From Tatumella punctata (lineage in GTDB: Bacteria > Pseudomonadota > Gammaproteobacteria > Enterobacterales > Enterobacteriaceae), in assembly GCF_039523735.1 (NCBI RefSeq), contig NZ_BAAAFW010000014.1:109610-173609 (forward strand): a DNA stretch of 64,000 nucleotides, written 5' to 3'. The notes under the pieces are model-generated. The model worked only from the letters and a program-made list of their open reading frames with translations, made no database searches and had not been told where the DNA came from. A program made the position numbers and the translations under genes. Of the stretch, positions 1-8,913 are shown piece after piece; position 1 is the first letter of the stretch; each line of letters starts with the position of its first letter.

Positions 1-1
1 T

Positions 2-1015
2 GTCTACCTGAGTGCACCCGGTACGGTTATCCCTAATGCCAGCGTTACTGTGACCAGCCGCGTGGAAGGCCAGCTGGATAAGGTGTTTTTTACCGAAGGG
101 CAGCGGGTTAGCGCCGGACAGCTGCTGGCACAAATTGATGACCGTGGTTACCGCGCCACTCTGGCCCAGTATCAGGGGGCACTGGCGCAGAATCAGGCTT
201 TGCTGACCAATGCCCGTTTAACCCTTGCCCGTTACCGGAAGCTGTTCGCTGAGGATTCATTATCCCGCCAGGATCTGGAAAGCCAGCAGGCGACTGTCGG
301 CCAGTACAGTGGTGCAGTGCAGGAAGATCAGGCACAGATTGACAGTGCGAAAGTGAATATCGGGTATGCCAGAATCACCGCCCCGGTCAGCGGCCGGGTC
401 GGTCTGCGGCTGGTTGACCCGGGGAATATGATCCAGAGCGCCTCGACCACCGGCATAGTAACCATTACCCAGATGCAGCCCGCGGCGGTAACTTTCAGTG
501 TGCCCCAGAGCAATATTCCGCGGCTGGTGGAAAAGCTGCATCATGACCAGCCGTTACCGGCGACAGCGTTTGACCAGAACGATACCACTCCGCTGGCACA
601 GGGGGAGGTGCGGTTTATGAGTAACAGCATTGATACCAGTACCGGCAGTATTGAGCTGAAAGCGACATTCCCTAACCAGGATGAAACCCTGTATGCCAAC
701 CAGTTTGTTAACCTGCGGCTGCAAACGGATATTCTGAAACATGCCACCGTCGTCCCGGCGCAGGCCGTGCAACTGAGCAGTGACGGCAGTTTTGTGTTTG
801 TGATCAATGCCGATAATACGGTGACCCGTACCGCCGTCACTCCCGGGCCTGCCTATGGCAGTGACCAGCAGGTAGTGCTGAACGGTGTGAAACCCGGCGA
901 TCGTCTGGTGACCGACGGCATTGATCGTCTGACGACAGGGGCCAGAGTCTCGATAGCCAATGATCCGGCCAATACGGCCGCGGACAGCCACGGACAGCCG
1001 CAGGCCGGTAATTAA
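2..1015 (+). CDS. RND efflux periplasmic adaptor (MdtA/MuxA-like), 5' end outside window
   Basis: This is the C-terminal 337 codons of a membrane-fusion protein that links an inner-membrane RND pump to an outer-membrane channel. The reading frame is open from base 2, so the signal peptide and first strand lie outside the window. Visible parts are a lipoyl-like half with VEGQLDKVFFTEGQRV, a coiled-coil hairpin rich in Ala/Gln, the second lipoyl half (ITAPVSGRVGLRLVDPGN) and the beta-barrel and membrane-proximal domains. The stop codon overlaps the next gene as TAATG, so the genes are translationally coupled. MdtA is the closest E. coli relative I recognise, and MuxA of Pseudomonas is an equally good model because a channel gene ends this operon. 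Confidence 0.85.
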   Translation, partial: VYLSAPGTVIPNASVTVTSRVEGQLDKVFFTEGQRVSAGQLLAQIDDRGYRATLAQYQGALAQNQALLTNARLTLARYRKLFAEDSLSRQDLESQQATVGQYSGAVQEDQAQIDSAKVNIGYARITAPVSGRVGLRLVDPGNMIQSASTTGIVTITQMQPAAVTFSVPQSNIPRLVEKLHHDQPLPATAFDQNDTTPLAQGEVRFMSNSIDTSTGSIELKATFPNQDETLYANQFVNLRLQTDILKHATVVPAQAVQLSSDGSFVFVINADNTVTRTAVTPGPAYGSDQQVVLNGVKPGDRLVTDGIDRLTTGARVSIANDPANTAADSHGQPQAGN

Positions 1016-4000
1016 TGAATCCGTCCAGACTCTTTATTCAGCGACCGGTCGCCACCATTTTACTGATGGCCGGTATTCTGTTATCCGGCCTGTTCGCCTA
1101 CCGTTTTCTGTCGGTGTCGGCATTACCGCAGGTCGATTACCCGACCATTCAGGTGACCACCCTTTATCCGGGGGCCAGCCCGACAGTGATGTCGACGTCG
1201 GTGACCGCGCCTCTGGAACGTAATCTGGGAGAAATGAGCGGCCTCAGCCAGATGACATCGGAGACGTCCGGCGGATCTTCACTGATCACCTTACGCTTCG
1301 GGCTGGATATTTCGCTGGATGTGGCTGAGCAGGAAGTGCAGGCCGCGATTAACAGCGCCAACAGCCTGCTGCCTGATGATTTACCGAACCCTCCGACCTA
1401 TAAAAAAGTGAACCCGGCAGATACGGCGGTGATCACCCTGTCGGCCACCGCCGATAACCTGCCCCTGACGCAGGTGCAGGACCTGGTCAATACCCGTGTG
1501 GCACTGAAACTGTCACAGATTAACGGGGTAGGGATGGTCAGCCTGGCCGGGGGGAATCAGCCGGCGATTCGGGTGCAGTTAAACCCGCAGGCGCTGGCAG
1601 CCCATAATCTGACCCTTGCCGATGTGAACACGCTGATTAATAACAGTAATGTTAATGGCTCTAAGGGCGGATTTGACGGTAAATATCATTCGGTGACTAT
1701 CGACGCCAATGACCAGCTGAGAACCCCGCAACAATACGCCAATCTGATCCTCACCTGGCAAAACGGTGCCGCCCTGCGGCTGAAAGATATTGCCACCATT
1801 ACGCAGGGGGCGGAAAACCGCTTTCAGGCCGCCCGTGTTAACAATAAACCGGCGATTATCATTAATGTCCGGCGTCAGCCGGGTGCCAATGTTATTCAGG
1901 TGGTTGACAGTATTAAAAAGCAGCTGCCGTCACTGCAGGCGGCATTACCGGACGGGGTGACACTGTCGGTGGTCTCTGACCGCACCCGGACCATCCGGGC
2001 TTCGATAGCCGATGTACAGTTTGAACTCCTGTTATCGGTGGCTCTGGTGGTGATGGTGACCTTTCTGTTCCTGCGTAATCTGTCGGCGACCCTGATCCCC
2101 AGTGTGGCGGTGCCATTGTCACTGGTCGGCACTTTCGGTGTGATGTATCTGCTCGGTTTCAGCCTGAATAACCTGTCGCTGATGGCCCTGACGATTGCCA
2201 CCGGGTTTGTTATTGATGATGCGATTGTGGTGGTGGAAAATATTTCACGACGGCTGGAAGAGGGCGAACCGCCGATGGAAGCGGCCCTGAAAGGCTCGCA
2301 GCAAATCGGCTTTACCCTGATTTCTCTGACCTTTTCTCTGATTGCGGTGCTGATCCCGCTGCTGTTTATGGGCGACGTGGTCGGCCGGTTATTCCGCGAG
2401 TTTGCCATTACCCTGGCGGTATCGATTCTGGTGTCGCTGGTAGTGTCACTGACCCTGACACCGATGCTCTGTGCTTATCTGCTGCGCCATATCCCGCCAC
2501 AGAAACAGTCCCGCTTTGCCCGTAAGGGCGAGGCCGTGTTTGAGCGTATTATCCGCGGCTATGACCGGTTACTCGGGGGGGTTCTCCGCCATCAGAAAAT
2601 AACCCTGCTGGTGGCGCTGGCGACATTTGCCCTGACGGCGGTACTGTATCTGCTGGTGCCGAAAGGTTTCTTTCCGCAGCAGGATACAGGACTGATCCAG
2701 GGGGTGACCGTGGCTTCCCAGGATATTTCATTCCGTGAAATGTCCCGTCAGCAACAGGCACTGGCTGAGCAGATACTGAAAAATCCTGCGGTGGCGTCCC
2801 TGACGTCGGTGATTGGGATTGACGGCACCAATACCAGCCTTAACCGCGGGCGGTTGCAGATTAACCTGAAACCTTTTTCACAACGCAGCCTCAGCGGGGC
2901 GCAGGTGACTGAGCAGTTACAGCAGGCGGCGAAGCAGGTCGCGGGGATTAAACTCTATATGCAGCAGGCTCAGGATCTGACCGTCAACGATCAGGTCACC
3001 CCGAGTCAGTATCAGTTCACCCTGGCCTCACTGGACAGTGAAACCCTGGTCAGCTGGACACCGAAGCTGGTGGCAGCACTGGAGAAACGCCCTGAATTTA
3101 ACAGTGTGATCAGTAATCTGCAGGATCAGGGGCGGATTGCCTATCTGGATTTAGATCGTGATAAAGCGTCGCGACTGGGGATCACCGCCTCCGACGTGGA
3201 TACGGCGCTGTATAATGCGTTCGGCCAGCGACTGGTATCGACGATTTTCACCCAGTCCAGCCAGTACCGGGTGGTACTGGAAGTGGCCCCGCAGTATCAG
3301 AATAGCCCGCAGTCACTGAACGATATTTATCTGCCAACCTCAGTGACCGACAGTACGTCACCGGCGACGGATTCATCGTCCTCCGGCAGCAGTTCCGCGG
3401 ACAGCAGCAGCTCCGCGACCACCACCCGCAGCGGGATGGTGAAACTGACGTCAATCGCTACCCTCCACCAGCGGCCAGGCGCACTGATGAATATGCGTCT
3501 GAACCAGTATCCGGCGGTTATGGTGTCGTTTAATCTCAATCCGGGCTACTCCATCGAACAGGGGCAGCAGGCGATCAGCGAAGTCAGCCAGCAACTGAAA
3601 TTACCGGCATCGGTTAACCTGCAATATCAGGGTGAGGCAGCGGCCTTTAAGCGCGCCACCGGTAATACATTGTGGCTGATCCTTGCCGCCTTACTGACCA
3701 TGTATCTGGTACTGGGGATTCTCTATGAGAGCTTTATTCATCCGGTGACCATCCTGTCGACCCTGCCTTCGGCAGCGATCGGCGCGTTACTGGCGTTACT
3801 GTTCAGCGGTACGGAATTCAGTCTGATTGCATTAATCGGGGTGATCCTGCTGATTGGGATAGTGAAAAAGAACGCCATTATGATGATTGATTTCGCCCTT
3901 GAGGCGGAAAAAACCCGCCATCTGTCGGCGCGTGAGGCGATCCATCAGGCCTGCCTGCTGCGCTTCCGGCCCATTCTGATGACCACCATGGCGGCCCTGC

Positions 4001-4206
4001 TCGGTGCTCTGCCACTGATGCTGGCCAGCGGTTCCGGCTCTGAATTACGTCAGCCGCTGGGGCTGGTGATTGTCGGCGGTTTAATTGTCAGTCAGGTGCT
4101 GACCCTGTTCTCCACCCCGGTCATTTATCTGTGGTTTGACGGGTGGTCGCGACGTGGTCAGCGCTTTATTAAACGCCGCCAGCAACACTCGCGGGAGGGG
4201 CAATGA
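1015..4206 (+). CDS. RND multidrug efflux pump, MdtB-like subunit
   Basis: A 1063-residue inner-membrane proton/drug antiporter of the HAE1-RND family, related along its length to MdtB (about 1040 residues). The N terminus has the family start (FIQRPVATILLMAGILL). The proton-relay pair Asp401-Asp402 sits in the TM4 motif GFVIDDAIVVVEN, and the Lys pair 951-952 in GIVKKNAIMMIDFA. In E. coli MdtB works as a heterotrimer with MdtC, and the adjacent second pump gene supports that here. An oddity is a Ser/Asp/Thr-rich low-complexity stretch at about residues 776-807 in the periplasmic part, which I do not recall in MdtB. The gene overlaps both neighbours by a few bases. Confidence 0.9.
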   Translation: MNPSRLFIQRPVATILLMAGILLSGLFAYRFLSVSALPQVDYPTIQVTTLYPGASPTVMSTSVTAPLERNLGEMSGLSQMTSETSGGSSLITLRFGLDISLDVAEQEVQAAINSANSLLPDDLPNPPTYKKVNPADTAVITLSATADNLPLTQVQDLVNTRVALKLSQINGVGMVSLAGGNQPAIRVQLNPQALAAHNLTLADVNTLINNSNVNGSKGGFDGKYHSVTIDANDQLRTPQQYANLILTWQNGAALRLKDIATITQGAENRFQAARVNNKPAIIINVRRQPGANVIQVVDSIKKQLPSLQAALPDGVTLSVVSDRTRTIRASIADVQFELLLSVALVVMVTFLFLRNLSATLIPSVAVPLSLVGTFGVMYLLGFSLNNLSLMALTIATGFVIDDAIVVVENISRRLEEGEPPMEAALKGSQQIGFTLISLTFSLIAVLIPLLFMGDVVGRLFREFAITLAVSILVSLVVSLTLTPMLCAYLLRHIPPQKQSRFARKGEAVFERIIRGYDRLLGGVLRHQKITLLVALATFALTAVLYLLVPKGFFPQQDTGLIQGVTVASQDISFREMSRQQQALAEQILKNPAVASLTSVIGIDGTNTSLNRGRLQINLKPFSQRSLSGAQVTEQLQQAAKQVAGIKLYMQQAQDLTVNDQVTPSQYQFTLASLDSETLVSWTPKLVAALEKRPEFNSVISNLQDQGRIAYLDLDRDKASRLGITASDVDTALYNAFGQRLVSTIFTQSSQYRVVLEVAPQYQNSPQSLNDIYLPTSVTDSTSPATDSSSSGSSSADSSSSATTTRSGMVKLTSIATLHQRPGALMNMRLNQYPAVMVSFNLNPGYSIEQGQQAISEVSQQLKLPASVNLQYQGEAAAFKRATGNTLWLILAALLTMYLVLGILYESFIHPVTILSTLPSAAIGALLALLFSGTEFSLIALIGVILLIGIVKKNAIMMIDFALEAEKTRHLSAREAIHQACLLRFRPILMTTMAALLGALPLMLASGSGSELRQPLGLVIVGGLIVSQVLTLFSTPVIYLWFDGWSRRGQRFIKRRQQHSREGQ

Positions 4207-7200
4207 GTATTACCCGGCTGTTTATTTTCCGGCCGGTTGCCACGCTGCTGCTGACGATGGCGATCCTGCTGCTCGGGGCGCTGGGTTACCGGCTGCTGCC
4301 GGTGGCCCCGTTACCGCAGGTGGATTTCCCGACCATTATGGTCAGTGCCAGCCTGCCAGGGGCCAGCCCCGAAACGATGGCGGCCACGGTGGCCACCCCG
4401 CTGGAGCGCGCCCTGGGCGAAATTTCCGGGGTCACGGAAATGACGTCCGACAGTTCTCAGGGCTCCACCACTATTATTTTGCAGTTTGATCTGAGCCGGA
4501 ATATTAACGGTGCGGCACGGGATGTTCAGGCGGCGATTAACGCGGCCCGCAGCCTGCTGCCTGACAGTATGCCGTCGCTGCCGACCTACCGCAAAGCTAA
4601 CCCGTCTGACGCACCGATTGTGATGCTGGCCCTGACCTCCTCCAGCCGGACGCCCGGTGAACTCTACGATATTGCGGAAAGTCAGGTCGAACAGGTGCTG
4701 TCGCAGGTTAACGGCGTAGGCTCGGTGTCTCTGATGGGCAGCTCTTTACCGGCGGTACGTATTGACCTGCAGCCGGAAAAACTGACCGATTACGGAATTT
4801 CGCTGGATGCGGTACGCCGTGCCGTCGCCGACAGTACCTCCGACTTACCGAAGGGCTATCTGCAGGGCGATAGCCTTTCCTGGTCTATTGACAGTAACAG
4901 CCAGCTGGACAGTGCCGCCCGCTACCGGAACCTGATTGTCCGTTATCAGAACGGCACTGCGGTACGTTTACATGATGTGGCGACGGTTTATGACGGGGTT
5001 CAGGATAAATACAGCGCCGGTTTTCTGAACGGTAAACCGGCTGTGATGGTCGGCATCACCCGCCAGGCCGGTGCCAATATGCTGCAAACGATTGATGCCA
5101 TCAAAGCGCAGCTGCCGGGGTTACGGGCTTCGATACCGGCCGATACAGATCTGCAATTGGTCATTGACCGAGCCCCTCTGGTCCGCGCCTCGCTGTACGA
5201 TACAGAAGAAACTCTGCTGACAGCGGTACTGCTGGTGATCGGGGTAGTGTTTGTTTTTTTACGTCACTGGCGGGCGGTGGTCATTCCGGCCCTGGCGTTA
5301 CCCGTGTCACTGATTGGCACCTGTATGGTGATGTATCTGCTGGGGTACAGCCTCGATAACCTGTCACTGATGGCGTTGATTATTGCCACCGGATTTGTGG
5401 TGGATGATGCGATAGTGGTGCTGGAAAATATTATGCGCCATATCGAAGCCGGACTCGGGCCGGTACGGGCGGCGGTGCGGGGCGCGCAGGAAGTCAGTTT
5501 CACGGTCCTGTCCATGACCGTCTCGCTGATTGCGGTGTTTATCCCGATTCTGCTGATGGGCGGGATTGTCGGACGTCTGTTCCGCGAATTTGCCGTCACC
5601 CTGTCAGTCTCTCTGGTGATCTCCATGCTGGTTTCCCTGAGCCTGACACCGATGCTCTGTGCCAGGTTACTGAAACGCCAGCCCCCGGCCACACGGCCGG
5701 TGCATCCGGTATTTCGCTGGACAGAGCAGCAGCTTAACCGGCTGCTGAATGCCTATACCAGGGCACTGCGGCTGGTGATGGCGCATCAGAAACTGACCAT
5801 TTTCAGTCTGCTGCTGACCATTCTGCTGAACCTGTTCCTTTATTCTGTCGTGCAGAAAGGCTTTTTCCCCGACCAGGATACGGGGCTGCTGATGGGGGCG
5901 GTGCGTGCGGATCAGAATATTTCTTTCCAGGCAATGAAGCCGAAGGTGGAGCAGTTTACGGAGATTATCCGTGCCGACCCGGCGGTGGACACTGTGATGT
6001 CCTCAATGGGCGGCGGGATGTTTGGTTCACGAAATACGGCGAACTTCTTTATCCGGCTGAAAGATTTTAACCAGCGCACGGCGACGGCCACCGAAGTGGC
6101 AAACCGGCTGACCCAGAAAGCCCGCCAGGTTGCCGGGGCTCAGATGTTCCTGATGGCGGCCCAGGACCTGCATATCGGCGGGCGCAGTGCCAATGCCACC
6201 TATCAGTACAGCCTGCAGGCCGATGACCTCGACCTGTTACGGCTCTGGACACCGAAAGTCACGGCCGCATTACGGGCCATTCCGCAACTGACCAGTGTGG
6301 ATTCTGATTCACAGACCGGCGGGCAGGAAGTGATGATTGATATTGACCGCGACCGTGCCAGCCGGTTAGGGGTCAGCGTGAGTATGCTGGATACCCTGCT
6401 GAATAACTCGTTCAGCCAGCGGCAGATTGCCACTGTCTACAAAACCCTCAACCAGTACCATGTGGTGATGATGCTGCAAAGCAGCGCGACCAGCGACCCG
6501 TCTGAGCTGCAACACCTGTATGTGATTAATAACAGCGGTGATCGGATCCCGCTATCGGCCTTTGCCCGTTTCAGCGGCGGCAATGCTCCTTTGTCGGTGG
6601 CCCATCAGGGACAGTCGGCGACCACGACTATTGCTTTTAACCTGGCCAACGGCGTATCCCTCGAACAGGCTCAGGGGCTGATCAGACAGGCGATGGCGAA
6701 GATTGCCCTGCCGGGCACCATCCAGGCGGGTTTCCAGGGCACCGCCAAAGCGTTCAGCGACCTGACGGCCACTATGCCGTGGCTGATTGCGGCGGCACTG
6801 GCGGCGGTGTATATCGTGCTGGGAATGCTGTATGAAAGTTATATTCATCCGCTGACGATCCTCTCGACCCTGCCATCGGCGGGGGTCGGTGCCTTACTGT
6901 TATTACTGCTAACCCATACTCAGCTGACAGTGATTGCGCTGATCGGCATTGTGCTGCTGATTGGCATTGTCAAAAAGAATGCCATTATGATGATCGATTT
7001 TGCGCTGGAGGCGGAGCGTAAGCAGGGGCTCAGCCCGCAGCAGGCAATAATGCAGGCCTGTATTCACCGTTTCCGGCCGATTATGATGACCACACTGGCC
7101 GCGTTTTTCGGGGCACTGCCTCTGGCTCTGGGCCACGGCGGGGATGCAGACTTACGCAGTCCCCTCGGGCTGGCAATTGCCGGTGGTCTGGCCCTGAGCC

Positions 7201-7304
7201 AGTTACTGACGCTTTTTACCACCCCGGTGGTGTACCTGTGGCTGGACCGGTTAAGCCGGGCCACCAAACGACAATGGCACCGTGTACGGGCCTCAGGATC
7301 CTGA
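4203..7304 (+). CDS. RND multidrug efflux pump, MdtC-like subunit
   Basis: A 1033-residue RND transporter that starts inside the stop of the preceding pump gene (ATGA). It carries Asp401-Asp402 in TM4 (GFVVDDAIVVLEN) and the GIVKKNAIMMIDFALEAE motif near the C terminus, so the proton pathway is intact. It is closest in style to MdtC (1025 residues) and probably forms a mixed trimer with the MdtB-like protein. It lacks the serine-rich insertion of its partner. Substrates cannot be read from sequence; MdtBC in E. coli handles bile salts, novobiocin and related compounds, regulated by BaeSR, which is not in the window. Confidence 0.9.
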   Translation: MSITRLFIFRPVATLLLTMAILLLGALGYRLLPVAPLPQVDFPTIMVSASLPGASPETMAATVATPLERALGEISGVTEMTSDSSQGSTTIILQFDLSRNINGAARDVQAAINAARSLLPDSMPSLPTYRKANPSDAPIVMLALTSSSRTPGELYDIAESQVEQVLSQVNGVGSVSLMGSSLPAVRIDLQPEKLTDYGISLDAVRRAVADSTSDLPKGYLQGDSLSWSIDSNSQLDSAARYRNLIVRYQNGTAVRLHDVATVYDGVQDKYSAGFLNGKPAVMVGITRQAGANMLQTIDAIKAQLPGLRASIPADTDLQLVIDRAPLVRASLYDTEETLLTAVLLVIGVVFVFLRHWRAVVIPALALPVSLIGTCMVMYLLGYSLDNLSLMALIIATGFVVDDAIVVLENIMRHIEAGLGPVRAAVRGAQEVSFTVLSMTVSLIAVFIPILLMGGIVGRLFREFAVTLSVSLVISMLVSLSLTPMLCARLLKRQPPATRPVHPVFRWTEQQLNRLLNAYTRALRLVMAHQKLTIFSLLLTILLNLFLYSVVQKGFFPDQDTGLLMGAVRADQNISFQAMKPKVEQFTEIIRADPAVDTVMSSMGGGMFGSRNTANFFIRLKDFNQRTATATEVANRLTQKARQVAGAQMFLMAAQDLHIGGRSANATYQYSLQADDLDLLRLWTPKVTAALRAIPQLTSVDSDSQTGGQEVMIDIDRDRASRLGVSVSMLDTLLNNSFSQRQIATVYKTLNQYHVVMMLQSSATSDPSELQHLYVINNSGDRIPLSAFARFSGGNAPLSVAHQGQSATTTIAFNLANGVSLEQAQGLIRQAMAKIALPGTIQAGFQGTAKAFSDLTATMPWLIAAALAAVYIVLGMLYESYIHPLTILSTLPSAGVGALLLLLLTHTQLTVIALIGIVLLIGIVKKNAIMMIDFALEAERKQGLSPQQAIMQACIHRFRPIMMTTLAAFFGALPLALGHGGDADLRSPLGLAIAGGLALSQLLTLFTTPVVYLWLDRLSRATKRQWHRVRASGS

Positions 7305-7307
7305 CCG

Positions 7308-8741
7308 ATGAAATTTGCTAAAAAACTGACTCCGCTCTGTCTGGCATTACTGCTTAGCGGCTGTATGGCCGGGCCGGATTATCATCGTCCTTCGGCCGAT
7401 ATTCCGTTGCAGTTTAAAGAAGCCAAAGGCTGGCAGCAGGCCAGTCCACAGGATGACCAGCCGAAAGGGGAGTGGTGGCGGGTATACCATGATCCGCTGC
7501 TGGATCAGCTGATGCCACAGGTGGCGATTTCTAACCAGAATATTGCCATGTATATGGCACAGTACCGGCAGGCACAGGCACTGGCGGCGTCTTCCAAAGC
7601 CAGCCTGTTTCCTGCCCTGACCGCCAGTGCCGGGTCTTCCCGTGCCGCCAGTCACAGCAGTGGCAGTTCGCCGGTTCAGCGTCTGTCTGACAGTCATTCA
7701 GCCAGTCTCAGCGCCAGCTGGGAACCGGACCTGTGGGGAAAACTGCGACGTCAGCTGGAAGAGAACCGCGCTTCAGCGGCAGCCAGCGCCGCCGAACTGG
7801 CTAATGCCACTCTCAGTGCACAGTCGGAACTGGCACAGGACTATTTTCAGTTACGGATTATTGACCAGCGTATTGCCCTGTATCAGCAAAGTATCGCTGC
7901 TTATGAAGGTTATTTACGGGTAATTACCCATAAATATCAGGCCGGCAGTGAGGATCGCGGCACTCTGGCCCAGGCACAGATGCAGCTGTCCTCGGCGCAG
8001 GCATCGGCACTCGACTATCACTGGCAGCGTGCCCAGCTGGAACATGCCATGGCTCTGCTGATCGGAAAAACCCCGTCACAGTTCTCGGTTGCAGCCGCGC
8101 CGTTACAGGCGACACTGCCGCCGGTTCCGTCTGTGCTGCCCGCCAGCCTGCTGCAACGTCGTCCGGATATCGCCTATGCCGAACGTAATGTGGCGGCTGC
8201 CAATGCGGCGGTCGGGGTGGCGATTGCCGGATACTTCCCCGACCTGACCCTCAGTGCCAGCGGCGGGTTTACCTCATCCGTATTACACAACCTGTTTTCA
8301 TTACCGCAGCGGGTATGGTCTCTGGGGCCGGAGCTGAGCGGGACGGTGCTGGATTTCGGTGCCACCACGGCGGCGGTTGACCAGGCGCGGGCAGCCTATG
8401 ATGCCCGCGTAGCGACCTATCGCCAGACGGTGCTGACGGCGGTACAGGGGGTGGAGAATAACCTGGTGGAACTGACCACCCTGCAACAGGAAATTGCCGC
8501 GCAGCAACAGGCCACTGATGCTGCCGTGGAGTCTGCGCGGGTGACCCGTAACCAGTACAATGCCGGCATGATCGACTACCTCGATGTGGCGACCACGGAA
8601 AACAGCAGTCTCAGTGCCCGCCAGAGCCTGCTGGCATTACAGAGCAGCCAGTGGGTCACCAGCGTGGCGCTGATTACCTCGCTGGGCGGCGGCTGGGACA
8701 GGGCGACCCTGCCCGACACGGCGGAATCCCGTCATCAGTAA
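7308..8741 (+). CDS. RND outer-membrane channel lipoprotein (NodT/OprM family)
   Basis: A 477-residue outer-membrane factor. The N terminus is a lipoprotein signal peptide ending in the lipobox LLSGC (Cys19), followed by the family hallmark GPDY. Two Ala/Gln-rich outer-membrane-efflux repeats follow, with the conserved RRPDIAYAERNVAAANAAVGVA segment spread over the middle of the protein. The gene begins 3 bases after the second pump, so the operon encodes adaptor, two pumps and its own channel. E. coli mdtABC has no channel gene and uses TolC, whereas Pseudomonas muxABC-opmB has this same four-gene order. A stem-loop follows at 8773-8803. Confidence 0.88.
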   Translation: MKFAKKLTPLCLALLLSGCMAGPDYHRPSADIPLQFKEAKGWQQASPQDDQPKGEWWRVYHDPLLDQLMPQVAISNQNIAMYMAQYRQAQALAASSKASLFPALTASAGSSRAASHSSGSSPVQRLSDSHSASLSASWEPDLWGKLRRQLEENRASAAASAAELANATLSAQSELAQDYFQLRIIDQRIALYQQSIAAYEGYLRVITHKYQAGSEDRGTLAQAQMQLSSAQASALDYHWQRAQLEHAMALLIGKTPSQFSVAAAPLQATLPPVPSVLPASLLQRRPDIAYAERNVAAANAAVGVAIAGYFPDLTLSASGGFTSSVLHNLFSLPQRVWSLGPELSGTVLDFGATTAAVDQARAAYDARVATYRQTVLTAVQGVENNLVELTTLQQEIAAQQQATDAAVESARVTRNQYNAGMIDYLDVATTENSSLSARQSLLALQSSQWVTSVALITSLGGGWDRATLPDTAESRHQ

Positions 8742-8772
8742 TTGCTGATCCCTTTCTGAAATAACCGGTGTG

Positions 8773-8803
8773 CCTCAGGTGCCCGCGGCGCGGGAATCTG
8801 AGG
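8773..8803 (+). terminator. Stem-loop after the efflux operon
   Basis: Nested inverted repeats CCTCAG/CTGAGG and CCCGC/GCGGG close a GGC loop 30 bases after the channel gene. There is no T-run, so it may be a processing or stabilising hairpin, or a weak terminator. Confidence 0.4.
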
Positions 8804-8849
8804 TGCAGCACATTTTGCCACCGAAAAAGCGACATTTTCTGTCGGGGAA

Positions 8850-8878
8850 TTGTTTACGGCGACACAAACGTGTTTAAT
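8850..8878 (+). promoter_or_regulatory. Predicted sigma-70 promoter of aas-lplT
   Basis: TTGTTT and TTTAAT are separated by 17 bases, ending 35 bases before the aas start. The aas ribosome-binding site AAGGAG follows. This is assigned by eye only. Confidence 0.4.
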
Positions 8879-8913
8879 CCGTCATATTGCGGTTTGAATC
8901 TTAAGGAGAGAGA

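Noticed and set aside
1896..2408. Long antisense open frames inside the RND pump genes (also 5264-5692)
   Set aside because: They are frame shadows of GC-rich coding sequence, Arg/Ser-rich and without start signals.
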